From positions 124,001 through 188,000 of the forward strand of contig NZ_JAFICD010000008.1 of the NCBI RefSeq assembly GCF_017833525.1: a DNA stretch of 64,000 nt. The letters run 5' to 3'. Below the pieces are notes generated by a model. It was not told the DNA's origin. It did no database searches and saw only the letters and a program-made list of their open reading frames with translations. A program made the translations under genes and the position numbers. Numbering within the stretch: position 1 is the first letter of the stretch; each line of letters opens with the position of its first letter. Positions 18,481-25,991 of the stretch are shown piece after piece. Source of the DNA: Duganella sp. 1411 (GTDB taxonomy: Bacteria > Pseudomonadota > Gammaproteobacteria > Burkholderiales > Burkholderiaceae_D).

Positions 18481-18930
18481 ATGTCTGAACCAAAATCCCT
18501 CTCAGAAGTCAGTACCTACAGCAAGGACACGCCGGTCGGCCGTCCCGACATCGACGGCCGCGCCGGCGTGTTCGTTCCATCCGAACTGTTCGACGCCAAC
18601 GCCAACAGCGCCATCCGCAGCGGCTCCGGCATCGTCGGCTTCGGCAACCCGGACGGCTCGCTGACCGTCTACTTCGAATCCAACCGCTTCGACGACAGCA
18701 GCCTGCACAAATGGGAAAACAAGGCCCGCAAAGCCTACGACCGCATGGTCATGGGCGCGCCCACCGTTTCCAAGGCCAAGATCGACGCCAAGATGCTCGA
18801 CCAAGTAGGCCTGATCGACGGCATGGGCATCCACCTCAAGCAGCCCGATAACCTGCAGCGCTGGCTGGTGGCGTCCAACGCCGCCGACACCGCGCCGGCC
18901 GGCCCGGTCGTGCTGTGGAAAATTAAATAA
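18481..18930 (+). CDS. Hypothetical protein
   Basis: A 149-residue acidic, soluble protein beginning MSEPKSLSEVSTYSKDTPVG. No signal peptide, membrane helix or known motif is apparent. Codon usage is GC-rich at third positions, unlike the preceding patch, so it looks like resident rather than acquired DNA. The sequence VYFESNRFDDSSLHKWENKARKAYDRM is the most structured-looking part. No operon partner is visible. Confidence 0.65.
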   Translation: MSEPKSLSEVSTYSKDTPVGRPDIDGRAGVFVPSELFDANANSAIRSGSGIVGFGNPDGSLTVYFESNRFDDSSLHKWENKARKAYDRMVMGAPTVSKAKIDAKMLDQVGLIDGMGIHLKQPDNLQRWLVASNAADTAPAGPVVLWKIK

Positions 18931-19059
18931 GAAGTTGGTAAAAAGATAGAGACGGCGTGTTGTCCTACACGCTGCCGGACATTTTGCTGATGTTCTTAAT
19001 GTAGCCTTAAGACTATTCTGGAGACATCAACAACCCTCACCCACCTCCGGGAGTCTGTC

Positions 19060-19179
19060 ATGGCACGCTATCTCCACTTCGCTTATGGGGCTTTATTACT
19101 GAGTCTGGCATGCGTGTCGACTTACGTGTTGTGCGAGGGGAATGCGCTAAGCCAGGCGTCGGTTTACGTGTTGCGCTGA
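19060..19179 (+). CDS. Possible 39-residue membrane or secreted peptide
   Basis: An ATG 8 bases after a CGGGAG sequence opens a 39-codon frame: a basic start (MARYLHF), a hydrophobic stretch AYGALLLSLACVSTYVL, then a short tail with a second YVL motif. It could be a small membrane protein or a non-coding coincidence. Confidence 0.3.
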   Translation: MARYLHFAYGALLLSLACVSTYVLCEGNALSQASVYVLR

Positions 19180-19220
19180 GGCGACGCTAGCACAGCGGCA
19201 AGCAATTCCGGATCAAACGT

Positions 19221-19262
19221 AAAAAATCCCGCCAGGCCCGATGAGGCTTGGCGGGATTTTTT
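19221..19262 (-). terminator. Bidirectional intrinsic terminator
   Basis: AAAAAATCCCGCCA / TGGCGGGATTTTTT arms around a 14-base loop. It lies 25 bases after the minus-strand lipoprotein stop and can also stop plus-strand transcripts. Confidence 0.85.
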
Positions 19263-19286
19263 GTGCCCGCTTGGTTCGGCGGGTGG

Positions 19287-19691
19287 TCAGCGGCGATATC
19301 CGCCGCGTCCCCAGCCACGTCCGCCCCAGCCGCCGCGATGGCCGCCCCAGTAGCGGCCGAACGAGAGGTCCAGGCCGAACGACACCGGCGGGTAGTAATA
19401 GGCCGGTGCCGGCTGGTAATACACGGGCGCCGGCGCGTAATACACAGGCGCGGCGACGTAGGTGGTGGTGGTGACCGGCTCGGCATAGACCACGCGCGAA
19501 CTCGGCGCCGGCAATTCCTCGGTCGTGTAGACGGTCGACGCGCCGCTGCCGGACACGCGGTCGGACGGCTGCACCGACACCGTGTGCCACTGATACGGAT
19601 CCTGTACCCGGGCGGTGGTGTAGTAAGGCTGCTGCACTGCGCACCCGGTCAGCGCCGCCAACGCGCCGACCACGGCAAAGATAGTCTTCAT
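19287..19691 (-). CDS. Tyr/Gly-rich lipoprotein
   Basis: A 134-residue protein with a lipoprotein signal (MKTIFAVVGALAALTGC, lipobox LTGC). The mature part has a threonine/serine-rich section, then repeated Pro-Tyr-Tyr segments (APVYYAPAPVYYQPAPAYYYPP) and a Gly/Arg/Trp-rich end (GGHRGGWGGRGWGRGG). Such low-complexity envelope lipoproteins are frequent in Oxalobacteraceae with no assigned function. It has its own terminator and appears monocistronic. Confidence 0.8.
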   Translation of the reverse strand: MKTIFAVVGALAALTGCAVQQPYYTTARVQDPYQWHTVSVQPSDRVSGSGASTVYTTEELPAPSSRVVYAEPVTTTTYVAAPVYYAPAPVYYQPAPAYYYPPVSFGLDLSFGRYWGGHRGGWGGRGWGRGGYRR

Positions 19692-19836
19692 GGCAAATCT
19701 CCTTGTTCCATACTTATACTATATAAGGAAGTTTAGCGCGTCCGCAGCCCGATTACAGCTTGTTACACGTAATAATACTGGCGAAAAAAAAGGAACAGCA
19801 TGCTGTTCCTTTTGGTGTCGCCAGGCGGGACTATGC

Positions 19837-20184
19837 TTAATCCAGCTTCCAGGCGTAGTCGACCTTGGTCCAGGTTTCGGCCGGCGCGCCGTCCTTGGTG
19901 CCCGGCTTGAATTTGCATGCGCTCAGCGCCTTGATGGCGGCCTTGTCCAGGTTCTTGAAGCCGCTCGTCTTGTCGAGCTTGGAATCGGCCACCGAGCCGT
20001 CCGACTTGACCAGGAACGACATCGACACCGTGCCCTGCTCCTCGTTCATCAACGACGCTTTCGGATATTCCGCTTTGCAGTTTTTGGCGTCGAAACTGGC
20101 CGGCACTTCGGCCGCGAACGCCGCTGGAACGCTCGACACGAGCACTGCTGCAACCACACTCAACCAACGCTTATTTGTAGACAT
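19837..20184 (-). CDS. Exported stand-alone TonB C-terminal-domain protein (copy 2)
   Basis: A 115-residue protein from the ATG at 20184 (the upstream extension to 20229 lacks a signal and is rejected). A signal peptide (cleavage after AAFA) is followed directly by a TonB_C-like domain: KAEYPKASLMNEEQGTVSMSFLVKSDGSVADSKL, then GFKNLDKAAIKALSACKFKPGTKDG. The membrane anchor plus Pro-rich spacer of a true TonB is absent, so it cannot couple ExbBD to receptors itself. It is a close tandem paralogue of the next gene upstream. The role is unknown. Confidence 0.8.
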   Translation of the reverse strand: MSTNKRWLSVVAAVLVSSVPAAFAAEVPASFDAKNCKAEYPKASLMNEEQGTVSMSFLVKSDGSVADSKLDKTSGFKNLDKAAIKALSACKFKPGTKDGAPAETWTKVDYAWKLD

Positions 20185-20251
20185 CTGATTTCCCCTAGTG
20201 GATGGATCGGCAATCAGCCACGCGCCCACGCATGGCCCCTTGAGACAGGTG

Positions 20252-20593
20252 TTACAGCTTCCAGCTATAGTCGACCTTGGTCCAGGTCTGTGCTACCGCG
20301 CCGTCCTTGGTGCCCGGCTTGAACTTGCAACCGCTCAGCGCTTTCAGGGCGGCCTTGTCGAGGTTCTTGAAACCGCTCGACTTTTCCAGCTTCGATTCGA
20401 CGACGTTGCCGTCGGCCGCCACCAGGAACGACATCTTGACGTCGCCCTGTTCTTCATTGATCAGCGATGCCTTCGGATATTCCGCCTTGCAGTTCTTGGC
20501 GTCGAGCGAGGCCGGCACTTCGGCGGCCACGGCAACGGCGGACACGGCGGACAGCAACACGGCGGCGAATACACTGGTCGAAAACTTGTTCAT
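20252..20593 (-). CDS. Exported stand-alone TonB C-terminal-domain protein (copy 1)
   Basis: A 113-residue protein from ATG 20593, where GGGAA gives proper spacing. It has a signal peptide (cleavage after AVAVA) and a TonB_C-like domain nearly parallel to the downstream copy: AEVPASLDAKNCKAEYPKAS, EEQGDVKMSFLVAADGNV, GFKNLDKAALKALSGCKFKPGTKDG. Two conserved cysteines (in KNCKAEYP and ACKFKPG/GCKFKPG) probably form a disulfide in the periplasm. It is separated from copy 2 by 67 bases, consistent with tandem duplication. Confidence 0.8.
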   Translation of the reverse strand: MNKFSTSVFAAVLLSAVSAVAVAAEVPASLDAKNCKAEYPKASLINEEQGDVKMSFLVAADGNVVESKLEKSSGFKNLDKAALKALSGCKFKPGTKDGAVAQTWTKVDYSWKL

Positions 20594-20686
20594 TTGCATT
20601 TCCCAACAATTATTTTTAGAGACTGATTAGATAGACGCCAAGGCCCGCACACGTGTCGCAACGGGCGACAGCAGGCCAGGGCAGGC

Positions 20687-22432
20687 TTAAAACTCTTCCC
20701 ACTCGTCGGCGGCGTTGCTGCTCGGCGCGTTGACGACCTTCTTCGGTTTGGCGACCGGCGCGGCTGGCTTGGCGGCCAGTTTGCGCACCGGTGCGCGGGC
20801 GGCGGTGATCGGCTTGACCACCGCTTTCGGGGCCGGCGTGAATACCGGAGCGGCGACGCGCTCCTCGCCTTCCACCAGCTTGAAGATGCTGACCACCCGG
20901 GACAACTCGGAGGCCTGGTCTTGCAAGCTTTGTGCAGCGGCGGCGGATTCTTCCACCAACGCGGCGTTTTGCTGGGTCATGCTGTCCATCTCGATGATGG
21001 ACAGGTTGACCTGTTCGATGCCGGCGCTCTGCTCCTGGCTGGCGTTGGCGATCTCGCTCATGATGTCGGTCACGCGGCGCACCGACGCGACGACTTCATC
21101 CATCGTGACGCCGGCCTGACCGACCAGCTTGGTGCCGGCGCCGACCTTTTCGACCGAGTCATCGATCAGCATCTTGATTTCCTTGGCGGCACCCGCCGAG
21201 CGCTGGGCCAGGTTGCGCACTTCCGACGCCACCACCGCGAAGCCGCGGCCCTGCTCGCCGGCACGGGCCGCCTCGACGGCGGCGTTCAGCGCCAGGATGT
21301 TGGTCTGGAAAGCGATGCCGTCGATCACGCCGATGATGTCGACGATCTTCTTGGCCGACGCGTCGATCGAGCTCATGGTGTTGACCACTTCCGACACCAC
21401 CTTGCCGCCCTTGATCGCCACGTCCGACGCGGCCGAGGCCAGCTGGTTGGCTTCGCGGGCATTGTCGGCGTTCTGTTTCACGGTCGAGGTCAGCTCTTCC
21501 ATCGCCGAGGCGGTCTTTTCCAGCGAGCTGGCTTGCATTTCGGTGCGGGCCGACAGATCGATGTTGCCGGCGGCGATTTCACGCGAGGCGGTGCCGATGG
21601 TCTCCGTGCCCGAGCGCACCTGGCCGACGATGTCCACCAGGCTGTTGCGCATTTCCTTCATCTCGAACAGCAGGCTGTCCTTGTCGTTGCCGTTGGTGTC
21701 GATGCCCACGGCCAGGTCGCCGTTGGCGATGCTGCTGGCGATCGAGGCGGTGTAGTCCGGCTCGCCGCCCAGCTGCTTGAGCAGGCCGCGGGTGATGACC
21801 AGCGCGGCGACGATCGAGATACCGACCGCCAGCAGGCCCATGATGATCATGAAGTTGCGGCCACTGGCGAAGCCGGCGGCGGCGTCCACCTGCATTTGCG
21901 CGTTCAGCTTGTCTTCCAGCGCGGCCAGTTGGTCGAGCGCGGCCATCCATTTTTTCTGGGCCGGACGGATTTCCTTGATCAGCACGCGGGTCGCGCCTTC
22001 GGCATTGCTCGCCAGCCACATTTCGGTCGCCTTGGCGATCGCCGGCATGGCCAGGCCTTCTTGTTCCTTGATGGTCGCCAGCAGGGCTTTTTCCTCGGCG
22101 CTCGACTCCTTGGCGAATTGCGCGCTCAGCTTGCCCTCCGCTTCGCTGTACTTGGCGGCCAGGTCCTTGACGCGGTTCAGTTCCGGCTCCATGTCCGCGG
22201 CTTCGGTCATCAGGGTCAGCACGCGCAGCGAGCTGATACGGTCACTGACGTTGTCGCGCATGTCGATCACCAGGCGCGACACGACATTATTGACGCCGAT
22301 GACGTGGTCCAGGCGGTCCTGGATTTGCGCCATGCGGAAGATGCCCACGGTGGTCACGGCCACCAGGAACAGGAGGACCAGGGCGAATCCGAGGCCCAGG
22401 CGCGTTCCGACTTTCATTTTTGCTAAATTCAT
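20687..22432 (-). CDS. Methyl-accepting chemotaxis protein
   Basis: About 581 residues from the ATG at 22432 (an upstream TTG extension to 22528 is unlikely). Layout: short cytoplasmic start, TM1 (GLGFALVLLFLVAVTTVGIF), a periplasmic four-helix-bundle sensor of the Tar type (about residues 40-185), TM2 (FMIIMGLLAVGISIVAALVI), HAMP, and the signalling domain with the conserved hairpin GVIDGIAFQTNILALNAAVEAARAGEQGRGFAVVA. The protein ends in WEEF, similar to the CheR/CheB-tethering pentapeptide (NWETF) of high-abundance receptors. The ligand is unknown. The 336-base upstream gap is AT-rich and holds the promoter; a small hairpin CTACAC/GTGTAG near 22580 is the only other structure seen there. 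Confidence 0.93.
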   Translation of the reverse strand: MNLAKMKVGTRLGLGFALVLLFLVAVTTVGIFRMAQIQDRLDHVIGVNNVVSRLVIDMRDNVSDRISSLRVLTLMTEAADMEPELNRVKDLAAKYSEAEGKLSAQFAKESSAEEKALLATIKEQEGLAMPAIAKATEMWLASNAEGATRVLIKEIRPAQKKWMAALDQLAALEDKLNAQMQVDAAAGFASGRNFMIIMGLLAVGISIVAALVITRGLLKQLGGEPDYTASIASSIANGDLAVGIDTNGNDKDSLLFEMKEMRNSLVDIVGQVRSGTETIGTASREIAAGNIDLSARTEMQASSLEKTASAMEELTSTVKQNADNAREANQLASAASDVAIKGGKVVSEVVNTMSSIDASAKKIVDIIGVIDGIAFQTNILALNAAVEAARAGEQGRGFAVVASEVRNLAQRSAGAAKEIKMLIDDSVEKVGAGTKLVGQAGVTMDEVVASVRRVTDIMSEIANASQEQSAGIEQVNLSIIEMDSMTQQNAALVEESAAAAQSLQDQASELSRVVSIFKLVEGEERVAAPVFTPAPKAVVKPITAARAPVRKLAAKPAAPVAKPKKVVNAPSSNAADEWEEF

Positions 22433-22768
22433 TTCGTCTCTTCTTAAGTGGCGCTGTTGATAAGAATTTGCCCCGGGCAGCCTCGTGGATACGAGAACAC
22501 TATCCGCACAGCCATTGCTGTAAATCAATAAAACATGACATTAGCAAACAATGACTGCGAATGCAAAATTTAGCGCTACACAAGGTCTTAGGTGTAGTTT
22601 TTGCGCCGCAATATGCAGTCGGACGGTGTTGGAAATGTGTGGTATTTGATGAATTATAGATGCAAATTTTTCCTCAAAGCAAGAAAAAAATGCCACTAAA
22701 TTACGCAAATTAATTTTCTGCGGGGAAATACCAACAGATTCGAGGAATCAATGTCTGATAGGCAAGAC

Positions 22769-23803
22769 TCAAGCGGCGGAACGCAGCCGGGCGGCCGCTT
22801 CGAGCAAGAGATTGGCGTCGCCGGCGGCGAGCTTTTTGGAGTCGGACAGCACCTGGCGGAACGCGCGCGCCCCCGGCAGGCCGGTCATCAGGCCCAGCAT
22901 GTGGCGCGTGATGCTGTTGAGTTTGAGGCCCTTGGCGCCATGCTGCGCCAGCTGGGCCTGGATATACGGGATCATCGCCTCGAGCACCTGCTCGCGCGTC
23001 TTGATGGCGCCGTCGTCGCCGTAGTAGCGCTGGTCGAAGCCGGCCATCACGAACGGGTTGTGATACGCCTCGCGGCCCAGCATGACGCCGTCGAGGTGCC
23101 GCAAATGCTCGTCGATCTCGGCCTCGGTCTTGATGCCGCCGTTGATGATGATTTCGAAGTCAGGAAAATCGCGTTTCAGGCGGTAGGCGTAGTCGTATTT
23201 CAGCGGCGGCACCTCGCGGTTTTCCTTCGGCGACAAGCCTTTGAGGATGGCGTTGCGGGCGTGCACGATGAAGGTCCTGCAGCCGGCGTCGGCCACGGTG
23301 CCGACGAAATCGCGGACGAAGTCGTAGCTTTCGGTCTGGTCGATGCCGATCCGGTGCTTGACGGTGACGTCGATGCTGACGGCGTCGCGCATGGCCTTGA
23401 CGCAGTCGGCCACCAGTTTCGGCTCGGCCATCAGGCAGGCGCCGAAAGCGCCCTTTTGCACGCGCTCGGACGGGCAACCGCAGTTCAGGTTGATCTCGTC
23501 GTAGCCCCATTTTTCGCCCAGCTTGGCGCTGGTGGCCAGGTCGGCCGGGTCGCTGCCGCCCAATTGCAAGGCGACCGGGTGCTCCTCGTCGTTGAAGCGC
23601 AGGTGGCGCTCGACGTCGCCGTAGACCAGCGCGCCGGTGGTGACCATCTCCGTGTACAGCCACGTGTGGCGGCTGATGTGGCGGTGGAACACGCGGCAAT
23701 GGCGGTCGGTCCAGTCCATCATCGGCGCGACCGACAGGCGGCGGCTCGGCTTGATGCCAGGCGCTGCGGCTGTATCGGGGATCTGCTGGTCGATGATGGT
23801 CAT
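22769..23803 (-). CDS. dusA: tRNA-dihydrouridine(20/20a) synthase DusA
   Basis: A 344-residue FMN-dependent enzyme that reduces uridine 20/20a in tRNA D-loops using NADPH. Signatures are LSVAPMMDWTDRHCR, LQLGGSDP, INLNCGCPSERVQKGAFGACLM (active-site cysteine region), TVKHRIGID, FIVHARNAILKGLSPKENR (typical of DusA rather than DusB/C) and INGGIKT. Length is normal for DusA. The long opposite-strand frame in this place is a high-GC artefact. The gene appears monocistronic. Confidence 0.96.
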   Translation of the reverse strand: MTIIDQQIPDTAAAPGIKPSRRLSVAPMMDWTDRHCRVFHRHISRHTWLYTEMVTTGALVYGDVERHLRFNDEEHPVALQLGGSDPADLATSAKLGEKWGYDEINLNCGCPSERVQKGAFGACLMAEPKLVADCVKAMRDAVSIDVTVKHRIGIDQTESYDFVRDFVGTVADAGCRTFIVHARNAILKGLSPKENREVPPLKYDYAYRLKRDFPDFEIIINGGIKTEAEIDEHLRHLDGVMLGREAYHNPFVMAGFDQRYYGDDGAIKTREQVLEAMIPYIQAQLAQHGAKGLKLNSITRHMLGLMTGLPGARAFRQVLSDSKKLAAGDANLLLEAAARLRSAA

Positions 23804-24043
23804 GGCGGCTGCTACGGGAAACGGATGAGGGTCGTCATTATACAGCGAATCCCCCGGCGGACACCGGCCCCGCCGGCGCCATCGACAGACGCAATTTGTG
23901 GCTTAATTTGCAATATTGATCGATATTCCGCTATATTCAGCATCTTCTATCATGAATCAATCCGAAAGAATACGACCCAGACGCGGCGCACCGTGCCACG
24001 GCCGCCGGAAAAACCGAACGATCAACGAGAAAGGGAGTTCCCC

Positions 24044-24778
24044 GTGTCACAAATCAGAACCTTCTTCGCGGGCGCCACGACGATGGCCAGCGCCCTGGCG
24101 GCCGTATTCCTGTTGAGCGGCGCCAAGGAGCCGCCCAAACATGAGCAGTTCGACGAGATCACCGTCGGCCGCATCAACATCGTCGAACCCGACGGCACCA
24201 AGCGCATCGTGATTTCCAACCGGGCGCAGTTCCCCGGCGATTTCATTCAGGGCAAGGAAGGCGCGCGGCCCGATCGCCGCGGCTTTGCCGGGATGCTGTT
24301 CGTGAACGAGGAAGGCACCGAGAACGGCGGCCTGCTCCAGAAAGGCGCCATCGACGCGGACGGCAAAATATCGTCGGGCCTGTCGCTGACCTTCGACCGG
24401 TTCCGCCAGGACCAGGCGCTGCAATTGCTGAACACCGATAGCGCGACGCAGCAGCAGACCGCGCTGATCATCAATGACGTCCCGCATTTCCAGGTGACAT
24501 CGGTGGAAGACCAGCGCCGCTTTGGCGCCGAAGCCGGCAAACTGCCGGCCGACGAGCGGCGCGCGTACTGGCAAAAACTAACCGAGCAAGGCCGTCTGGG
24601 GACCAACCGGGTGTGGCTTGGCAAAACACGCGACAAGGACTCGTCGCTACAACTCAAGGATGCCCAGGGCCGGGTACGCATGCAACTGCTGGTCAGCGCC
24701 GATGGCGTGGCCGAAATTCAAATGCTCGATGAAACCGGCAAAGTGCGCAAGACCATCTCCGCCGCGTCGAAAGACTAA
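24044..24778 (+). CDS. Hypothetical exported or membrane-anchored protein
   Basis: A 244-residue protein starting at GTG 24044, chosen because AAGGGAG lies 6 bases upstream and the encoded start (SQIRTFFAGATTMASALAAVFLLSGA) forms a signal anchor. The rest is hydrophilic with short beta-like repeats: ITVGRINIVEPDGTKRIVISN near residue 45 and LKDAQGRVRMQLLVSADG near the C-terminus, resembling a repeated 'property plus data' strand motif. No catalytic motif is recognised. It is separate from its neighbours. Confidence 0.75.
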   Translation: MSQIRTFFAGATTMASALAAVFLLSGAKEPPKHEQFDEITVGRINIVEPDGTKRIVISNRAQFPGDFIQGKEGARPDRRGFAGMLFVNEEGTENGGLLQKGAIDADGKISSGLSLTFDRFRQDQALQLLNTDSATQQQTALIINDVPHFQVTSVEDQRRFGAEAGKLPADERRAYWQKLTEQGRLGTNRVWLGKTRDKDSSLQLKDAQGRVRMQLLVSADGVAEIQMLDETGKVRKTISAASKD

Positions 24779-24794
24779 ATGATAGCGCTGATGA

Positions 24795-25373
24795 CTATTC
24801 CGGTCCATGCGCGACAAAGGGCAAAGTCACCAGCCCGACCAGATAGCGCGCCGGCCGGCTGCCCGGGTTGGCGTAGCTGATCTGCCGATCTTCGCGCATC
24901 GCCACGCAATCGCCCGCTTCCAGACGCCATTGCTGCTCGCCCGCCGAGATATCCATCGTGCCTTCGAGCAGCCAGACCTGCTGGTAAACGTCCGATGCCC
25001 GGACCACCTGCTCGTAGACCACACGCTGGCCGGGCGGGAACACCACCTCCACCAGTTGCAAGGGCGACCGGGTTGCCGGCGACAACTGCCGCCGCACATA
25101 GCCCGAGGCCGGATCGGTCCAGACCTGCTGCTCGGCCGCGCGGCGCAGCGGCGACGGCGCGCCCTCCCCGGTCTCGAACAGCGAGGCCAGCGTGACGCCG
25201 AGGGCGCCGGCCAGCTTGTCGAGCACGGTCGCGGTGGCGCTGCTCTCGCCGCGTTCGATCAATGAGATATTGGAACGGCTCACGCCGCTCAGTTCGGCCA
25301 GCGCCGTCAACGACAGCTGGCGCGCTTCGCGCAGGGCCAGCACGCGGCTGGCGATAAGTTTGTTAATGTCCAT
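24795..25373 (-). CDS. XRE-family transcriptional regulator with cupin domain
   Basis: About 192 residues from ATG 25373. The N-terminal helix-turn-helix (VLALREARQLSLTALAELSGVSRSNISLIERGESSATATVLDKLAGALG) is followed by a RmlC-like cupin (about residues 85-185, with PPGQRVVYEQV and VWLLEGTMDIS). This is the PuuR/SutR-like class that binds a small effector in the cupin. It is divergent from a GNAT acetyltransferase with about 50 bases between starts, where an inverted repeat and overlapping promoters lie, so it probably controls both. Confidence 0.88.
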   Translation of the reverse strand: MDINKLIASRVLALREARQLSLTALAELSGVSRSNISLIERGESSATATVLDKLAGALGVTLASLFETGEGAPSPLRRAAEQQVWTDPASGYVRRQLSPATRSPLQLVEVVFPPGQRVVYEQVVRASDVYQQVWLLEGTMDISAGEQQWRLEAGDCVAMREDRQISYANPGSRPARYLVGLVTLPFVAHGPE

Positions 25374-25376
25374 GGA

Positions 25377-25392
25377 ATCCATTATACTGGAT
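25377..25392. promoter_or_regulatory. Operator/promoter between the XRE and GNAT genes
   Basis: ATCCA-TTATAC-TGGAT is a dyad overlapping TATAAT on the minus strand (25381-25386) and TATACT on the plus strand (25383-25388). The minus-strand -10 would start transcription at about the ATG at 25373, implying a leaderless regulator mRNA. Binding by the regulator would block both directions. Confidence 0.5.
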
Positions 25393-25424
25393 TTTCCATC
25401 CAACAAAATGACCGATCATCCACC

Positions 25425-25871
25425 ATGCATATCGCCTTTGAAACGCCGAACCAGCCTGAAGTCATCGCCCTGATCGCCGATCTGGACGCTTATCAGCTGA
25501 CGCTTTATCCGCCCGAGTGCGTTTATGCGCTGGATTTGCCGTCGTTGATGCAGCCGCATGTGAAGTTCGCCGTGGCGCGCGAGGGCGGGGCCATCGTGGG
25601 ATGCTGCGCGATTGTGCTGTCGGCGGAATATGGCGAGATCAAGCGGCTGTATGTGCAGCCGGCGGGACGCGGCAAGGGTATTGGCCGCGGCTTGCTGGAG
25701 TTGCTCGAACAGGCGGCGCTGGAGGCTGGGTGCAGCCGGATGGTGCTGGAGACGGGACCGTCGCAGCCGGAGGCGATGGGCTTGTACGAGCGGCAGGGGT
25801 TCACGCGCTGCGGGCCGTTCGGCGATTATCGGGATGATCCGTTGAGCGTGTTCATGCGAAAAATCCTGTAG
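25425..25871 (+). CDS. GNAT family N-acetyltransferase
   Basis: A 148-residue Gcn5-related acetyltransferase. The acetyl-CoA-binding motif A is IKRLYVQPAGRGKGIGRGLLELLEQAA (R-x-x-G-x-G/A), followed by MVLETGPSQPEAMGLYERQGF (motif B). The substrate amine is unknown. It is divergent from an XRE-cupin regulator, which probably controls it. A palindromic family B element begins 12 bases after its stop codon. Confidence 0.9.
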   Translation: MHIAFETPNQPEVIALIADLDAYQLTLYPPECVYALDLPSLMQPHVKFAVAREGGAIVGCCAIVLSAEYGEIKRLYVQPAGRGKGIGRGLLELLEQAALEAGCSRMVLETGPSQPEAMGLYERQGFTRCGPFGDYRDDPLSVFMRKIL

Positions 25872-25883
25872 CCGCCGAATTCG

Positions 25884-25936
25884 TTCAACCCGCACGGCGG
25901 CGAACAGGGGTCGTACCCCGCACGGGGTACGACCCC
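25884..25936 (+). repeat. Family B 3' palindromic element
   Basis: A tail TTCAACCCGCACGGCGG (25884-25900) is followed by the dyad GGGGTCGTACCCC / GGGGTACGACCCC (25907-25936). The tail faces the GNAT stop codon, as in the other three copies relative to their genes. Confidence 0.8.
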
Positions 25937-25961
25937 GCCCGGCCCTGCGGATTGCGCGTCT

Positions 25962-25988
25962 CAATCACCCCAATCACCCCAATCACCC
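25962..25988. repeat. Three tandem copies of CAATCACCC
   Basis: Three perfect 9-base units just outside the DUF3141 stop codon. Copy number could vary by slippage. Confidence 0.7.
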
Positions 25989-25991
25989 CTC

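Noticed and set aside
22751..24043. Upstream part of the open frame that ends at 24778
   Set aside because: It is antisense to dusA; a ribosome binding site, GTG start and signal anchor at 24044 mark the real gene start.
25907..25936. Family A and B palindromes as a CRISPR array
   Set aside because: Copies are isolated between different genes, not regularly spaced with unique spacers, and no cas genes are present.
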